Origin: JBNJEM01 sp051745935
GTDB taxonomy: Bacteria > Planctomycetota > Planctomycetia > Pirellulales > Pirellulaceae
Direction of reading: 5' to 3'
Assembly: GCA_051745935.1 (NCBI GenBank)
Contig: JBNJEM010000001.1
Coordinates: 1-54,954 of the forward strand
Length of the DNA stretch: 54,954 nucleotides
The translations under genes were made by a program, and so were the position numbers. The notes beneath the pieces are model-generated. The model was not told where the DNA came from. It did no database searches and saw only the letters and a program-made list of their open reading frames with translations. How positions within the stretch are numbered: position 1 is the stretch's first letter; each line of letters starts with the position of its first letter. This document shows, in pieces, positions 35,444 to 46,700 of the stretch.

Positions 35444-36253
35444 CTACACGCCCGAAAACGCACTGAACGCGCCATCAACCGGGATGATCGTTCCCGAGAC
35501 AAACGCGGCATCATCGCTGACGAGCCATCGGAGCGCGCCGAGCAAATCGTCCGGCACCCCGTACCGGTTGGCCGGCGTGTGCGCCAAAATGGTTTTTCCG
35601 CGTTCGGTCGGCTGATCGGTTTCCTTATCCATCAACAGATATTCGTTCTGGGCTGTCAGGAAGAAGCCGGGCGCAATGGCGTTGACGCGAATGCCGGGAC
35701 TGTATTCGCGTGCCATGTGAACCGCGAACCACTGTGTGAAGTTGGCAACGGCGGCTTTGGCCGCCGAGTAGGCGACCACCCGGGTGAGAGGTCGAATGCC
35801 GGCCATGGAAGCGATGTTGATCACCACCCCCTTTTTCTTCTCGACCATATCCGGCACGAAGACTTGGCACGGCAGAATGGTCCCGAGGCAATTCAAACTG
35901 AAAACCCACTCCACGGCGTCGCCGGGAATATCGAAAAACGACTGGTCGGGGCTGGCCGTGGCATTTGGCTTGTTTCCTCCGGCACCGTTGATCAGGATAT
36001 CTATCTTTCCCAGTTCGCGATGGACCGTCGCCAGCGCCTCCCGTAAATTCTCCTTGTCCAACACATTGGCTTTCACGGCCAAGGCCTCGCCACCGTCCGC
36101 CCGGATTTCATCAACGACTTGTTGAGCTGCTTCTTCTTTCAAATCCAGCACGGCAACCCGCGCGCCTTCCGCGGCCAGCGTCTTGCTCATCGCGCTGCAG
36201 AGGACACCGCCGCCACCGGTCACCGCCGCTATTCTACCACTCACTCCCGACAT
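35444..36253 (-). CDS. SDR, probable mannonate/fructuronate oxidoreductase
   Basis: 269 residues, classical SDR. NAD-binding TGGGGVLCSAMSKTLAAEGA, the NGAGG structural motif, the catalytic Ser in NIASMAGIRPL and the YSAAK pair. The end (LTAQNEYLLMDKETDQPTER, then HTPANRYGVPDDLLGALRWL, then IPVDGAFSAFSGV) matches the SDR type annotated as D-mannonate oxidoreductase, which reduces fructuronate in glucuronate breakdown. ATG 36253 is chosen because GGGAG lies 7 bases upstream; ATG 36259 would be too close. Probably co-transcribed with the SMP-30 gene. Confidence 0.85.
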   Translation of the reverse strand: MSGVSGRIAAVTGGGGVLCSAMSKTLAAEGARVAVLDLKEEAAQQVVDEIRADGGEALAVKANVLDKENLREALATVHRELGKIDILINGAGGNKPNATASPDQSFFDIPGDAVEWVFSLNCLGTILPCQVFVPDMVEKKKGVVINIASMAGIRPLTRVVAYSAAKAAVANFTQWFAVHMAREYSPGIRVNAIAPGFFLTAQNEYLLMDKETDQPTERGKTILAHTPANRYGVPDDLLGALRWLVSDDAAFVSGTIIPVDGAFSAFSGV

Positions 36254-36384
36254 GATCATACTCCCAAACGCCCGCACTTAATTGGTGTCTTCCCCACTCG
36301 CTGTTGGAACCGAACCCTCGAAGATAACATTCCCGCGAGCGGCTTGAAAGGTGGGATCCAAGGCGGCACGGCGAGCCCAGGCAC

Positions 36385-37164
36385 TTACTCGCCGGCCGGG
36401 ATCTCCGAGTCCACCACTTTCCATTTTCGGCCCGCCAGCTCCGGCACGAAGTCGTCACGGCCCGCCAGTTTGGCGATGGCGGAAACACACTCGATCAGCA
36501 GCCGCCGGACGACCTCTTCGTTTTTCTCTTGGCCGTAGTAGGGTGAAAGATCGATCGGCTTCCCATAGTAAACCCGCGTTTTGGCACGCATCAAAAAGGG
36601 GCTCCAAACCCTCCCGCCATAGGGGGCGTTTTCGATGTAGCAGGGGACGACGGGCGCCCGGGCCTTGAGTGCCACGATGATGGCACCAGGCCGAACGGGC
36701 CGCATGAACTTCTCCGTCATATTGATGCGTCCCTCGGGCAACATCCCCACCATTCCACCCGCCGCGACGCGCCGAATGGCCACCTTGGTCGACACGGTGT
36801 CGATTCCACCTCGATTGACGGGTATCACTTTCGCGATCTTCAGAAGAGGCCCGAACACCGGATGCTCGCAGTACTCCCGCGCCACCATCCAATGGATGAC
36901 CCGGCGCACGGAAATCTGGATAAAGAACGGGTCGATACTGCTCCGGTGGTTACAGATGACCACCGCGTTGCCTTCAGCACCGATCGGGAAGACCCCCTCG
37001 ATTCGAGTCCGCCAGAGGACTCGCGTGAAAAACCGGGCCAATAACCAAAAGAACACCTGTGTCACCGTGTATTGCGTGGAACGTACGACAGAAAGAAACC
37101 ACGCAACCAGTGCCACCAGCAGCAAACCGCAAATGCCAAATGCAACGCCCCACGGCATCATCAT
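36385..37164 (-). CDS. plsC: 1-acyl-glycerol-3-phosphate acyltransferase (PlsC-like)
   Basis: 259 residues. An N-terminal membrane helix (residues 5-27) precedes the acyltransferase core: CNHRSSIDPFF with the HX4D pair His73/Asp78, IPVNRGGIDTVSTKVAIRRV, and MLPEGRINMTEKF (phosphate-binding EGR). It adds the second acyl chain in phosphatidic acid synthesis or acts on a related acceptor such as ornithine lipids. Three ATGs in a row begin it; 37164 is the first. Its stop is 131 bp before the SDR start, so the three-gene group may be loosely linked. Confidence 0.88.
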   Translation of the reverse strand: MMMPWGVAFGICGLLLVALVAWFLSVVRSTQYTVTQVFFWLLARFFTRVLWRTRIEGVFPIGAEGNAVVICNHRSSIDPFFIQISVRRVIHWMVAREYCEHPVFGPLLKIAKVIPVNRGGIDTVSTKVAIRRVAAGGMVGMLPEGRINMTEKFMRPVRPGAIIVALKARAPVVPCYIENAPYGGRVWSPFLMRAKTRVYYGKPIDLSPYYGQEKNEEVVRRLLIECVSAIAKLAGRDDFVPELAGRKWKVVDSEIPAGE

Positions 37165-37681
37165 ACCAATACTCTACCCGCGAACGCGAAACGCCAAAAA
37201 CAGAAGGAATAATACGTAACAGACCCGTACGTCACGGGTTGTCTCCGCTCGCAAGTTGTGTCATCCTTGCCCGACAGCGGTATACTGCTGCGTATCCCGC
37301 GTGGTATACGAGGGGCCCGACGGCCCGCCAGCCACACGGACGCTGCCGCCCGGTTGCCGTGGACCCCTTCATCGCTTTGGGAACACAACATGAGCGATCT
37401 TTGCCATCAGTATATACTGGTCGCGGACGACTTTGTCCGCCGCGAGTCCGACCCACGGGAGGACGGCTTGCGTCGGGCAGGTTTCCGACTGGACCCATCG
37501 GACCGCCTGAAGTATAGCAGACACCCGGTCCCTTCGGCATCGGTCCGGCGGCGTTAGGCGCAAGCGACGTCGGGCCACTTTTGATGGGGGGGGCGTTCAG
37601 CCGGAAATCCCCCTCGCGAAGTCCATCCACCTCCTTTGCGGACATGGCCTATTCCCGAACAACTGGACTGGCTGATTGACC
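37165..37681. other. Divergent intergenic region with R1 copy h
   Basis: Between plsC (minus) and the YfcE-like gene (plus). R1 copy h is at 37413-37516; nothing else is clear. Confidence 0.55.
37413..37516 (+). repeat. R1 palindromic element, copy h
   Basis: 104-bp unit, TATACTGG to AAGTATA, the most diverged copy (GACCCACGGGA loop, altered right arm). Confidence 0.88.
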
Positions 37682-38305
37682 ATGGATAACGCTTCTATAC
37701 CGGTCGCGAATGACGTTCTCCGCCGCGAGTCCGACCCACGGGAGGACGGCTTGCGTCGGGCGGCTTTCCACCCGGAAAAATCCAACCGCCTGAAATACAT
37801 TTCCGGGAATTTCCGTATCATTCGCACGCTCGGCGTCCTCAGTGACACCCACGGTCACGTTTCGAACACACAACAAGCCGCGCGCACGTTTGAAGCGTTT
37901 GACGTCGAAGGCGTTGTGCACTGTGGAGATATCGGTTCCGCCGAAATTCCCCGGCTACTAGATGCCTGGCCCACCCATTACGTGCTGGGGAACATGGATG
38001 GACACAGTGACAGACTGCTCAGAGCAATTGAAGAAACGGGGGGGATCATGCATGGCAGGTTTGGCTCCGTCCGAATGTCGGAACGTAACATCGCGTTCCT
38101 CCACGGTGATGATTTCTCCCGGTTGGATGCCGAAATCACCCGTGGCGTCTGGGATATCATCTGCCATGGCCATACGCACCAGGCCAACCAACACCTGGAA
38201 GGAAGAACGTTGGTTCTGAACCCCGGCGCGCTGTACCGGAGCAGCTCCCCATCCATCGCGATCGTGGACTTGGAACGGCTGGAGCCGACCATCATTCCCG
38301 TGTAA
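37682..38305 (+). CDS. YfcE/MJ0936-type phosphodiesterase with R1 insert
   Basis: 207 residues as read from ATG 37682. The metallophosphatase core has SDTHG (Asp55, His57), HCGDIG (second metal Asp), LGNMDGHSD (Asn), FLHGDD and ICHGHTHQAN (metal His pair), a single-domain dimetal phosphodiesterase. Residues about 5-39 are encoded by R1 copy i, read in its open frame (RRESDPREDGLRRAAFHPE). No ATG, GTG or TTG exists between the repeat and the catalytic core, so any normal start lies in or before the repeat. Removing 102 bp restores MDNASISGNFRIIRTLGVLS in frame. No clear ribosome site was seen. Confidence 0.82.
   Translation: MDNASIPVANDVLRRESDPREDGLRRAAFHPEKSNRLKYISGNFRIIRTLGVLSDTHGHVSNTQQAARTFEAFDVEGVVHCGDIGSAEIPRLLDAWPTHYVLGNMDGHSDRLLRAIEETGGIMHGRFGSVRMSERNIAFLHGDDFSRLDAEITRGVWDIICHGHTHQANQHLEGRTLVLNPGALYRSSSPSIAIVDLERLEPTIIPV
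37696..37799 (+). repeat. R1 palindromic element, copy i, inside CDS
   Basis: 104-bp unit (TATACCGG to AAATACA) lying within the 5' coding part of the phosphodiesterase gene. It adds 34 codons without breaking the frame. Confidence 0.9.
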
Positions 38306-38697
38306 CCCGCGTGACGATGAACCCTATGATTACAGACTTCTTTTGAGTGTTTTTGATTTCCGTCGACAAACAAAGGGGTTTTTGTCCGTGGAGACCGAGT
38401 TGCCAGGCTTCGCGCAACGTGAGATGTAGTGCGCGGCTGCATTGTGTATCAAAGAACGTGAATTACCACGGGACAAGCCGCGTGGCATCACACTTTTTTG
38501 CAACGCTGGGGTGAATTCACCAGCCTTCCCGGGCTCACGCAGTGGATCATCGGATTCTACCGGCTTTTCGCCGTCGGGCCAAGAAGCCGCCACAAAACCG
38601 TCTGGATTTCCAGCCGTTGCCGGCGTTCGGGAAGCGGAAGCGAGGTTTCGTTACGAGCTGTAAAAAGCCCGTCGGACCCCAACCCCCCGTGTTCAAC
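38306..38697. other. Intergenic between converging genes, R2/R3 pieces
   Basis: Holds an R3 copy at 38590-38667. At 38462-38490 a short string resembles the right internal arm of R2 (CCACGGGACAAGC, then CGTGGCAT), probably a fragment. Confidence 0.5.
38590..38667 (+). repeat. R3 repeat
   Basis: ACAAAACC start, GGAAGCGGAAGCGAGG core and GGTTTCGTTACGAGCTGTAA end. Confidence 0.65.
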
Positions 38698-38898
38698 TCA
38701 CGCCAGCGAATCGAATTGATGGCCTTTCCCAATCTGGCGGGACATCTTTCCCGCGGCTTCGATCAATTGCAAAGCGGCCTCGCCCTGCATGTTCCGAGCA
38801 TCCCGTTGTTTGGCCGCCACCGCATAACTAATCTCAGATCTCAGAGACGCTTCCTGGGCCGCGATCAGACCGCCGCCAGCAGTGTTGATGCCATTCAT
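38698..38898 (-). CDS. Small YjfB-like protein
   Basis: 66 residues: GGGLIAAQEASLRSEISYAV, then AKQRDARNMQGEAALQLIEA. It resembles the short YjfB family (putative motility proteins) in layout: a helix, a central linker with KQ.DA, and a helix ending in a leucine-rich stretch. Function unknown. ATG 38898 has a very strong GGGGGGAG site 2-3 bases upstream of the usual distance, which supports translation. Confidence 0.6.
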   Translation of the reverse strand: MNGINTAGGGLIAAQEASLRSEISYAVAAKQRDARNMQGEAALQLIEAAGKMSRQIGKGHQFDSLA

Positions 38899-39419
38899 AA
38901 CTCCCCCCTATGCAATCAAGCAGGATTCATGACCTAGCGATTGGTCGAGTCCTGCACGTGGCTTTCGGCCACGGCCTGTCCGTCACCGGTTCAGACACGA
39001 TACCAACCGGCTGAAGCATTCTCGGAGCGAACAGCCGGAAGACGTCTTCCCCCCCCGACTCACCCGGTGCATGATGCCCGCCGCTCCGCCCCCCCCGCCG
39101 CCTCGTGCGTGTTCCACGCCCGCGAGCTCGCCCGGCACCAACCGCGTTTTATACTTCAGGCGGTCGGATTGGTCCGGGTGGAAAGCCGCTCGACGCAAGC
39201 CGTCCTCCCGTTGGTCGGACTCGCGGCGAACAAGGTCATCCGCGACCGGTATAACGAGGCAGGCGACATGGAACGCCCGCGTGCTTTGCCGGACACACCG
39301 ATCCTCTACACAATCCTACCTCTTGAGCGTCGGCTGCAGCGGACCGGTCCGCCACTGGCCAAGCGATTTCGCTGGTCCACATGAACGGTGGTATGGATTA
39401 TTCCGGTACTCGAGGCCGG
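38899..39419. other. Intergenic with R1 copy j
   Basis: Between two minus-strand genes. Holds R1 copy j; otherwise unremarkable. Confidence 0.5.
39150..39253 (-). repeat. R1 palindromic element, copy j
   Basis: Reverse-oriented 104-bp unit, TATACTTCAGGCGG to CCGGTATA, upstream of the YjfB-like gene. Confidence 0.88.
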
Positions 39420-39944
39420 TCAGCCCGCGAGGCGAGAAATCCGATTAACCGGCGTTCTCGCGTTTTCGCTAACGGCAGCACGGTAGCGGTACTGCATCAA
39501 GTAGGCATCTTCGGTGGTGTCCTCGTAGAAATCCCGCAACACCGAAATGGCTCGGAATCCCAAGTTGCGAAAGAACAGTTGGGCCGCGAGATTCGTTTCC
39601 CGGACCTCCAGCAGGATCCGACGCCGTCGCTGGTTGGACAATTTGCCGATGAGCTTGTCGACCATCTGTTGCCCGACCCGCTGTCGTCGAAAGTCGGCGG
39701 CTACCCCAAAATTCAGAATATGCAGCCGCGACCGGTGTAATTCATAGATCATGAATCCCACGACACACTCGTCGTGTTCCGCAACCATTCCGATACAGTT
39801 GCGTTGGCGGAGGCAACGAATGAAATCGTCTTCGGACCAGGGAAACTCAAAGCTTTCGTTTTCAATCTCCAGAACCTCTCCCATGTCCCGGCGAATCATC
39901 CAACGGATATGGACACGCAGCTCCTGTTCTCCCAAATGTGGCAT
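39420..39944 (-). CDS. rimI: RimI-type N-acetyltransferase
   Basis: 174 residues, a single GNAT domain. IRWMIRRDMGEVLEIENESF and FPWSEDDFIRCLRQRN form the RimI-type N-terminus; ILNFGVAADFRRQRVGQQMV is the acetyl-CoA pyrophosphate loop (Q/RxxGxG/A variant); LEVRETNLAAQLFFRNLGFR is the C-terminal motif B. RimI acetylates the N-terminus of ribosomal protein S18 in E. coli and other targets elsewhere. ATG 39944 follows GGAAGGAG by 6 bases. The tail after residue 150 is not conserved. No neighbour of the tsaB/tsaE type was seen. Confidence 0.9.
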   Translation of the reverse strand: MPHLGEQELRVHIRWMIRRDMGEVLEIENESFEFPWSEDDFIRCLRQRNCIGMVAEHDECVVGFMIYELHRSRLHILNFGVAADFRRQRVGQQMVDKLIGKLSNQRRRRILLEVRETNLAAQLFFRNLGFRAISVLRDFYEDTTEDAYLMQYRYRAAVSENARTPVNRISRLAG

Positions 39945-40740
39945 AGCGGACTCCTTCCGTGATAGCCCCTGTTAGCAGGCTGTTCGTTACGGCGATAACC
40001 TATCAGAAAGCAGAAAACGTGCCAAGATGAACTGGCGTATTTTGCCGCCGCGTCGCCCCGCCGCCCCGCCGCCCCGCCAGGCCGCGTCTGGGATGGCGAA
40101 AACCTCTAGGTCCTGGTAGCCCGTTTTGTTGCGCCTTGCCGCCTTGCCCGCGTCGAATCAAGGAGCTCAGGGACTGAAAGGACCACAGGGAACACGGCGC
40201 ACCGGGCTCATGCGTGACAAAAGCCGCGCGGCGTCTTCCGGTTCTTCATCCGTGGGTCCGTCCATCCGTGGGCCTATCACGCCACCCGCAGCACCGCTGA
40301 TGATCGTCACGGCGTGCGTGGGGAGATGCCCAGTGTTTGAAGCGACGCCCGCGAATACGGGGGGAAGTCTCCGCAGGCGTCCAGTAAGCTGCCTAAGTCC
40401 GAACAAGCACATTCGTGGTCTGCTTCACTCGCGCGGTACGAAGATCGCCGGTTTTTGGGCCCGCGCGAATTAAGTTGACCGCGAATACGGCCTCCGTCGT
40501 AAGTTCGTCGGATGCGAGCCGTGTCGGCATGAATTGATCTTGGAAAAGTCCCGGTTTGGGGCTTCAATAGGGTAACATGGCGGACCCTTCCTAGGCGTCC
40601 ATAGAGTGAACAAATACCCCTCCTCTGGTCTCGCGCGGACCAAGTTAGGCCGAAGACCACGCGCGACAAACTCGAGATAACCTCCTTGTTCTACTTTGTC
40701 CAATTTCCGGTATTTTCATCGGCCCACGCCGTGCCCCGGG
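39945..40740. other. Intergenic dominated by R4 copy 2
   Basis: After a CGCCCCGC simple repeat (40050-40078) comes R4 copy 2, then about 390 bp with partial internal duplication (AGGCGTCCA, then GCGCGG, near 40376 and 40593; GCGAATACGG near 40360 and 40481). No gene. Confidence 0.55.
40078..40347 (+). repeat. R4 dispersed repeat, copy 2
   Basis: About 80-85% identical by eye to 91-350, including a small insertion after CAAGGAGCTCAGGGACTG. Ends near GTGTTTGAAGCG as in copy 1. Confidence 0.8.
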
Positions 40741-43700
40741 TCAATCGGGCGTTTCGGAGGGCGATTCGCCCGCGGGAACTCGCACCTTCCACGATTGCAT
40801 GGGGAGCCGGAGGGCCCCCCAGAGGCTGACCAGGATAATCAGCCACCCCAACACACTGGGGGTCGCGAATAGCCACCATGCCAGCCCGATTAGGACCCCC
40901 ACCGCGTAGGGCCATTGGTAAAACCGGGCCCTGAGACGCGGGTTGCGTCCTCCCAGCCAGAGCAGTCCACTGAGCAGCGCGATGGCCACCGCCCCCATCG
41001 CTCGAGGCCACCCCGGGTAGGGGGTGGCAGGGCGGCTTAGCACGGAAATACTTGGAACCTTGCCGTGAAAGGCATAATGATGCGAGACGGTTCCTTCTGG
41101 CTGGATGAATCGGACCATGTCGGCCGGTTGTGGAAACTGATCCGTTTTCCGACGAAAGTCCTCCACGGTTGTCGATACGTTAAGCTTTTGGCCAATCGCT
41201 GCTTGCTGACGATAGAGCGTTTCGATGGCTTGGGGTTCCGCCGGCGGATGCTCATGCCCCCGTAGGTAGTCGCGTGTCAGCTTGGCGTCACAATAGGCCA
41301 AACGGATCGCCCAGGGCGTGTACCACGCCTTGATTTCGGTGGCGGAGCTATCCAAAACGGTTTCCACGGCCGACTCGACATGGCTCGCCGTTCTCCGCAA
41401 ACGAATCGCCCCTTGGGCGGCCGGGCCAACACGATGCTCCGGCAGGGTATCGCCCGCGGGACCCCATGTCCGGGGCGCGTACAGAGTCCACAGCGTACGG
41501 CGAACATCAATGTCGGCAATCCAGGGAAGTTCCAACCGCCGGGGCGTCGCGACCGGGCCGGGGGGTAGACGGGTCCGGAACAGTACCGCCAGTTGCTGCG
41601 GCAATTGCTCCGAGGCCAATCGCAACTTCCAGCGGTTTTCACCCAAGCGGGTCAGTATCGTGGGAACCCCCTCAACGGTCGTCTGTATCAGTTCACAGTT
41701 CGCGGGGGATTCCAGTGTAACCCACCCTTGGCCCGCCGGTTCGATTTGGAAGGCAACCGTGCCGAAACAGGTACCATTTGAGCGGCAGGCCACGTGCACG
41801 TCGGCCAATCCGATTTGGCGTTTGCCCGCCATTCGCCGCACGTCCGAGATCACGGCTCGCGGCCTGGAATAGACGGCATAAGCGACGTATCCTTGCTTGT
41901 CGATCTCCCGCCGCGGAAATACCTCCCGCGACGAGACCAGGCGCAGGCCGCTCGTTTCCCAATCGATCCGTTGCTGATCGAGCTCGGTGGGCAGTAGAAA
42001 AAAACGCTCGACCCGGCTGGCATCCAGCGGCACGATATTCGGAGCGCGTCCTCTGTCGTTATCCCCGAGGGCCAAGGGGCCGCGGATGCGGACCTGAATC
42101 TGTTCCGAGACAGCTTCCAGGGGACGCAGAATCAGATGCCGTTTCCGCCCCGGCAACGGCTTCACTTCATAGGGCATGGCCGGCTCAAGCGAAAACGGCT
42201 CGGTCCACTCCTTGGGAATCTCAAAACGGAACTGATCCACCACGCCTTCCGAAGCATCGGTCACGCGGCCGTTGAACTCGGCGATGGCTTCCCAATGATC
42301 GTCCGCGCGGCGAAGCGTTGTCACCATCCGGGCCCGCACCGTTGGTTGATTACGAGATACCCGAATGATCATCCCTTGTTCTTTATTTCCATCCTCGCCT
42401 TCAACGATGAATTCCTTTAATAACCTTCCAAAGTCCTCCCGGAACCGCCCCGACTCCCCCGGCTCACCGGAATCGCGCGAATCCCGACTCTTCATTGAGA
42501 CCAAAACAGCCGGCTTCCGATAGAGTCGAATCACGCGACGTTTCGCGGTTACGTCCCGAAATCTTACGTGGGGCACCGGCACATCAGTTTCGAGTCTGGG
42601 GAGAGCGAGTTCGCCGCGCAGTTCAATGTGATGCGGGCTCGAGACTGCTCGCTCCAGAAAAACGGTTAGGCGTCCGGATCCATCATGTCGTGCGTCAGCG
42701 CCAACAGGCTTTCCAGCGACGGTAACCAAGACGTCCATGACCTGGAAATCTTGGGGGACGGAAAAGCGGTGTTGCAATAGAGTTCCCTGGGTCATGTCGA
42801 CATTCGCCTGAAGAACAAGCTTCATGCGCGAATGCCCGACGCTGACGTCCAGCTGCTGTTGTACCTCGTAATCCGGCTCACGAGCCCGCGTGCTGACGCG
42901 CCCCCTCGGGTTCCCGTTCTCAATGCGGTAGCAGGCTCTGGGGTCTAGTTCGGCTTCTCCCCAACCCGCCAGAAACTCGGCGGGATCCATCGAGGTGAGC
43001 GAGTCGGATACGCTCGTGGTGAATTCAAGATCGGGTGCCACGCTCACGGCCATCCAGTCCCGCTCGATTCGCCCGTCGGCCACGGTCACTCGGGGCAGCG
43101 AAACGTTGCCCAGCCCCGTGGTGTTCAGCATTCGGAATTGGAGACGTATGGTAAACTCCTGCGTCGCTTCGCGCGGACGAATCATTATCGACGTGGGCTT
43201 CGCGCGACTGGTTCCATCATCCTTGTAAGTGTCGCCACTATCCACCACGCCGCCATCAGGGAGCATTCCGGATGCCACGGGCCCGGAACCGCCCCGCCGC
43301 GTCTGCTCGCCGGGCAGGTCTCGGCTGGGCGAGAGCTGAACCACATCCGCCTCCTGCTCATCGGACAAAGGAAGCAGACGAAGCTCGGGATCGACTTCAA
43401 CCCGGATTCGATGAACTTGACCGGTCGTGGAACGGATGCTGAATTTCGTGTCCAGGATGACGGCATCGGGATGGTTCTCCGGCCGTACCTTGATCCAGCT
43501 CAGCTGTTCGACATCAAACTGGCGACTACTGGATCGGCTGTCCGCCATCGGCGGCCACTGTAGTTCCAGCCAGCCAGCTGGTCCCAGTTCAATCAAACGC
43601 TCACCTGGCTCAACCACTTTCCCGGTTTCTCCGATCGCCGACACGACCTCGATCGGCGGCGCGTCGACGGGCGTTTCCAGATGGAGTTGCGAGCGGGCTA

Positions 43701-46700
43701 ACGGAGGGATTTGAAAACGTAGATTCCGGATGCCCGCGTCATCCGCCGTGGCAGGCCAAAGTACCAGTTCCAACCGGGCCAGCCCCTCTCCCGGAACGGT
43801 TATTGAAAACGAACTCCGATCCCCGTTCCAGTTCAATTCGATGGGTTGACCCCCGAGACGAGCCTCCAGTATCTGCACGCCTGAATTCTTCCCATCCCAA
43901 GGGAATTGAACTCGCTGTTGGGGCTGGAATAGTTCTAGCTGGTAAATCACGGTAAGGCTGGTCAGCTCAAGTGAACTGCGTTGGCGCGCCCAATTGAACA
44001 CGGCCCGATAGGTACCCCGGCGAGCCAGCCAATGCCGCGGCGACGCCGCGCTCTGTTCCCCGCGACGGTGAACCAGATCGTAGAACTCCGCCGGCAGGTA
44101 ATTGTAGTCCCCCACCGGGTTCCCATCTTCGTCCACCGGTATGTGCACGTTGTAAGCCTTCGATGGCCGCGCCGCTTCCGACGCGTCCGATGGTGAAGCC
44201 GCAAACAGGGTTCGCGTTCCCAATGCCAAGAATAACGCCAAGACGCACGAACCCACCGTGGCCGCGCCCTCGGTGGTCCGAGCGGGCTGTTGTGTCCACT
44301 CCCGATCCATCAGCAGACCGCTTAGCAGATAGCGGGCCAGCGACACCAGGCCGGCGAGCAGCGTACCCAGGAACAGCTTGGATGCAATCGGAACCCAGCT
44401 ATCGGGAACCAATAGAGCCAGCATCGCCGTGACAGCCATGGAAATCAGGAGAAAGCGAGGCTGGCGGGCCCAGAACCACGAAACCAAGCCGGCCGTAATC
44501 AGCAGACAAGCCCAACCGACTGCCCTTAACACCCGCGTGCGCACGATCATCACGCTACTTCCACCCTCCAGGTTGGGGACGACTTCGTGGGCTCGCCAGT
44601 AACGGCCGACCACACCTCGTCGTGACACCCGAGTCCCTCTCTTCCAGGGAGCTTCCGGCACGGGGGGCTTCGCAATCCAGGCCTTGAGCGGAACAGTCTC
44701 GTCGCGAGGCCACTTGGCTAGGGTTTCCATTTTACGAGCCAAGTAGCTTTCCGGCACCGCATTCACGACCGGCGAAATGGAGGTCGGTTCAATGGCCCCT
44801 GAAACGAGCGCCAGCCCATCCATGCTGGTGATCATGATCATGTCCCGGTGGGACACAACCGCCATATTATTGTCACGCAAGATCTCACTGGCGACCGGGA
44901 TGGGGCGTCCCGCTTTCCCCCCATTGATCGACGATTCAAGAGTAAAGCTACTGTCCAACAACTCCCGTGTGGCGACCCACACTTGGGGCGGGGACGGCGA
45001 CGCCGCCGCCGCTGATTCCTGATACCGCTCCCAAAGCTTACGCCAGGTGATGTTGACGGGCGGATCTTTTGCCGCCAAGGCGAGATAACGCTCTCCCAGC
45101 AATTCCAAAAACGACTGGCAGGAGCCGTTCGGGGCAGGGGTGGAGTCAGGCTTCCTTACCCAAGACGCCCACTGTCGGGCGGCAAATAATCGAGACGGCG
45201 TTTCGCGCGGCTTGGCGGCCAAAGGCCCCAAAAGTCGCTCACCCCAGCTTGCCCCCCGGTCAAACCGACTGACACCCCCTGCCGTGTGCGAGATTGGCCG
45301 CACGCCAGGTTCCAGCCATAGTGTCCATTGCTCATCGAGCAGGGGAATGTCAACCTCGGGAACGTGGACCGCAATCCGCCTCAGGAACGGGCACTCCCGC
45401 GGGGGCGGAGAGTAGACAAGCGTCACCCTTGGAAATCTCGCGTTCTCGGGCAACGCCACCGTGTAACGCCGGCTCGATTCCCGGTGCAGGGACCGGGTCG
45501 CGGGTGCTCCATCAATCTCGACGTTCGAAAGGGTGCAATTGGGAGGCAATCTGAATTGAAACGCCTCCGCTCCCGCGCTTTCCAACAAATACGTTGCCTC
45601 ATGCGTCATTTCGCCACTGCTGAAAAACTGCGAGCGGACCAGGCAATGCCAGGCCCAGAGCGGAGCTTGGGGGACGCGAGGTTCCACATGCTTGATGAGT
45701 ACCTCGGCATTGCGAGACACATCGTACCGGTAACGTGCTCGCGTGGTAGAACACTGTTTTGGATCGAGCACGGAAGTTGGAACGGGTTTGGCGGCGGCGG
45801 CTTCCGTGGAAATCCTCGTGCCATCCAACGAGACGATCGATAGCCAGCCCTCTTGCGACGTGGCGTCGGGAAAACTGGCCAGACTGATTTGCCGAGGCGA
45901 GGCGAAATCACTCGTTCGCGTTCCGTGGATTTCAAACGGTTCGTCGTGAGGATGCCGCAGCACGAGCTCCCAGATTTCACCACCACTGTATTGCGGCCGT
46001 TGAACTTCGTCGTCCGAGAACCTCCTGGCGCTCAATAACTGATTTCCGTTTCCTGCCGCTTCCAACGACCAGGTAACGGGCTCGGAACGGGGCTCGGACA
46101 ACAATACCAGCAAGCGGTTGACCCGGGTCGATTCCGGCTTGCAGATCAGCCGGTACGATTCAGTCAGCGAGTCGTCGCTGAATTCGGCCCGTATGTGATT
46201 TTCGGCCGTGAATGTCGGCTCATCGCGAGTTACCTTCACCGTCATGAAATCGGCTTGCTCATCGTCGCGAAACACGACCGCCCCGCTGCGAGACTCCAAC
46301 AGTTCCGATTGTGGCTCGGGCAAAGCCTCCGGGTCCAGACGTTCCACTCCCGCATCCCCGCTCAAGTCCAAGCGGAAACCAGGGTCCGGGGCGATCGAGA
46401 CCAGCCGCGTGACGTCTTTCAAGTTGGAGAATCGGAAAGGTCGAAATTCGTCAACGCCCAATACCAACGTGGACGTACGGTGCGCCCGAATGGTCAACCG
46501 TACCGGGTGGTCGGCCGTTAGGGGGCGGGCCAGCCGGATTCGCAACCGCTTATGGCTCGCCTCGTAACCCACGAACTGATGGTCCTGCAAAATGTCCGCC
46601 GACGTCGATTCGATCCCATCCAGGATCCATGCGTTGGGAAGCATCGCATCGAACACATAGTGCCGGCCCGCGTCACAGGACAGCTGGACAATGCCGCGAG

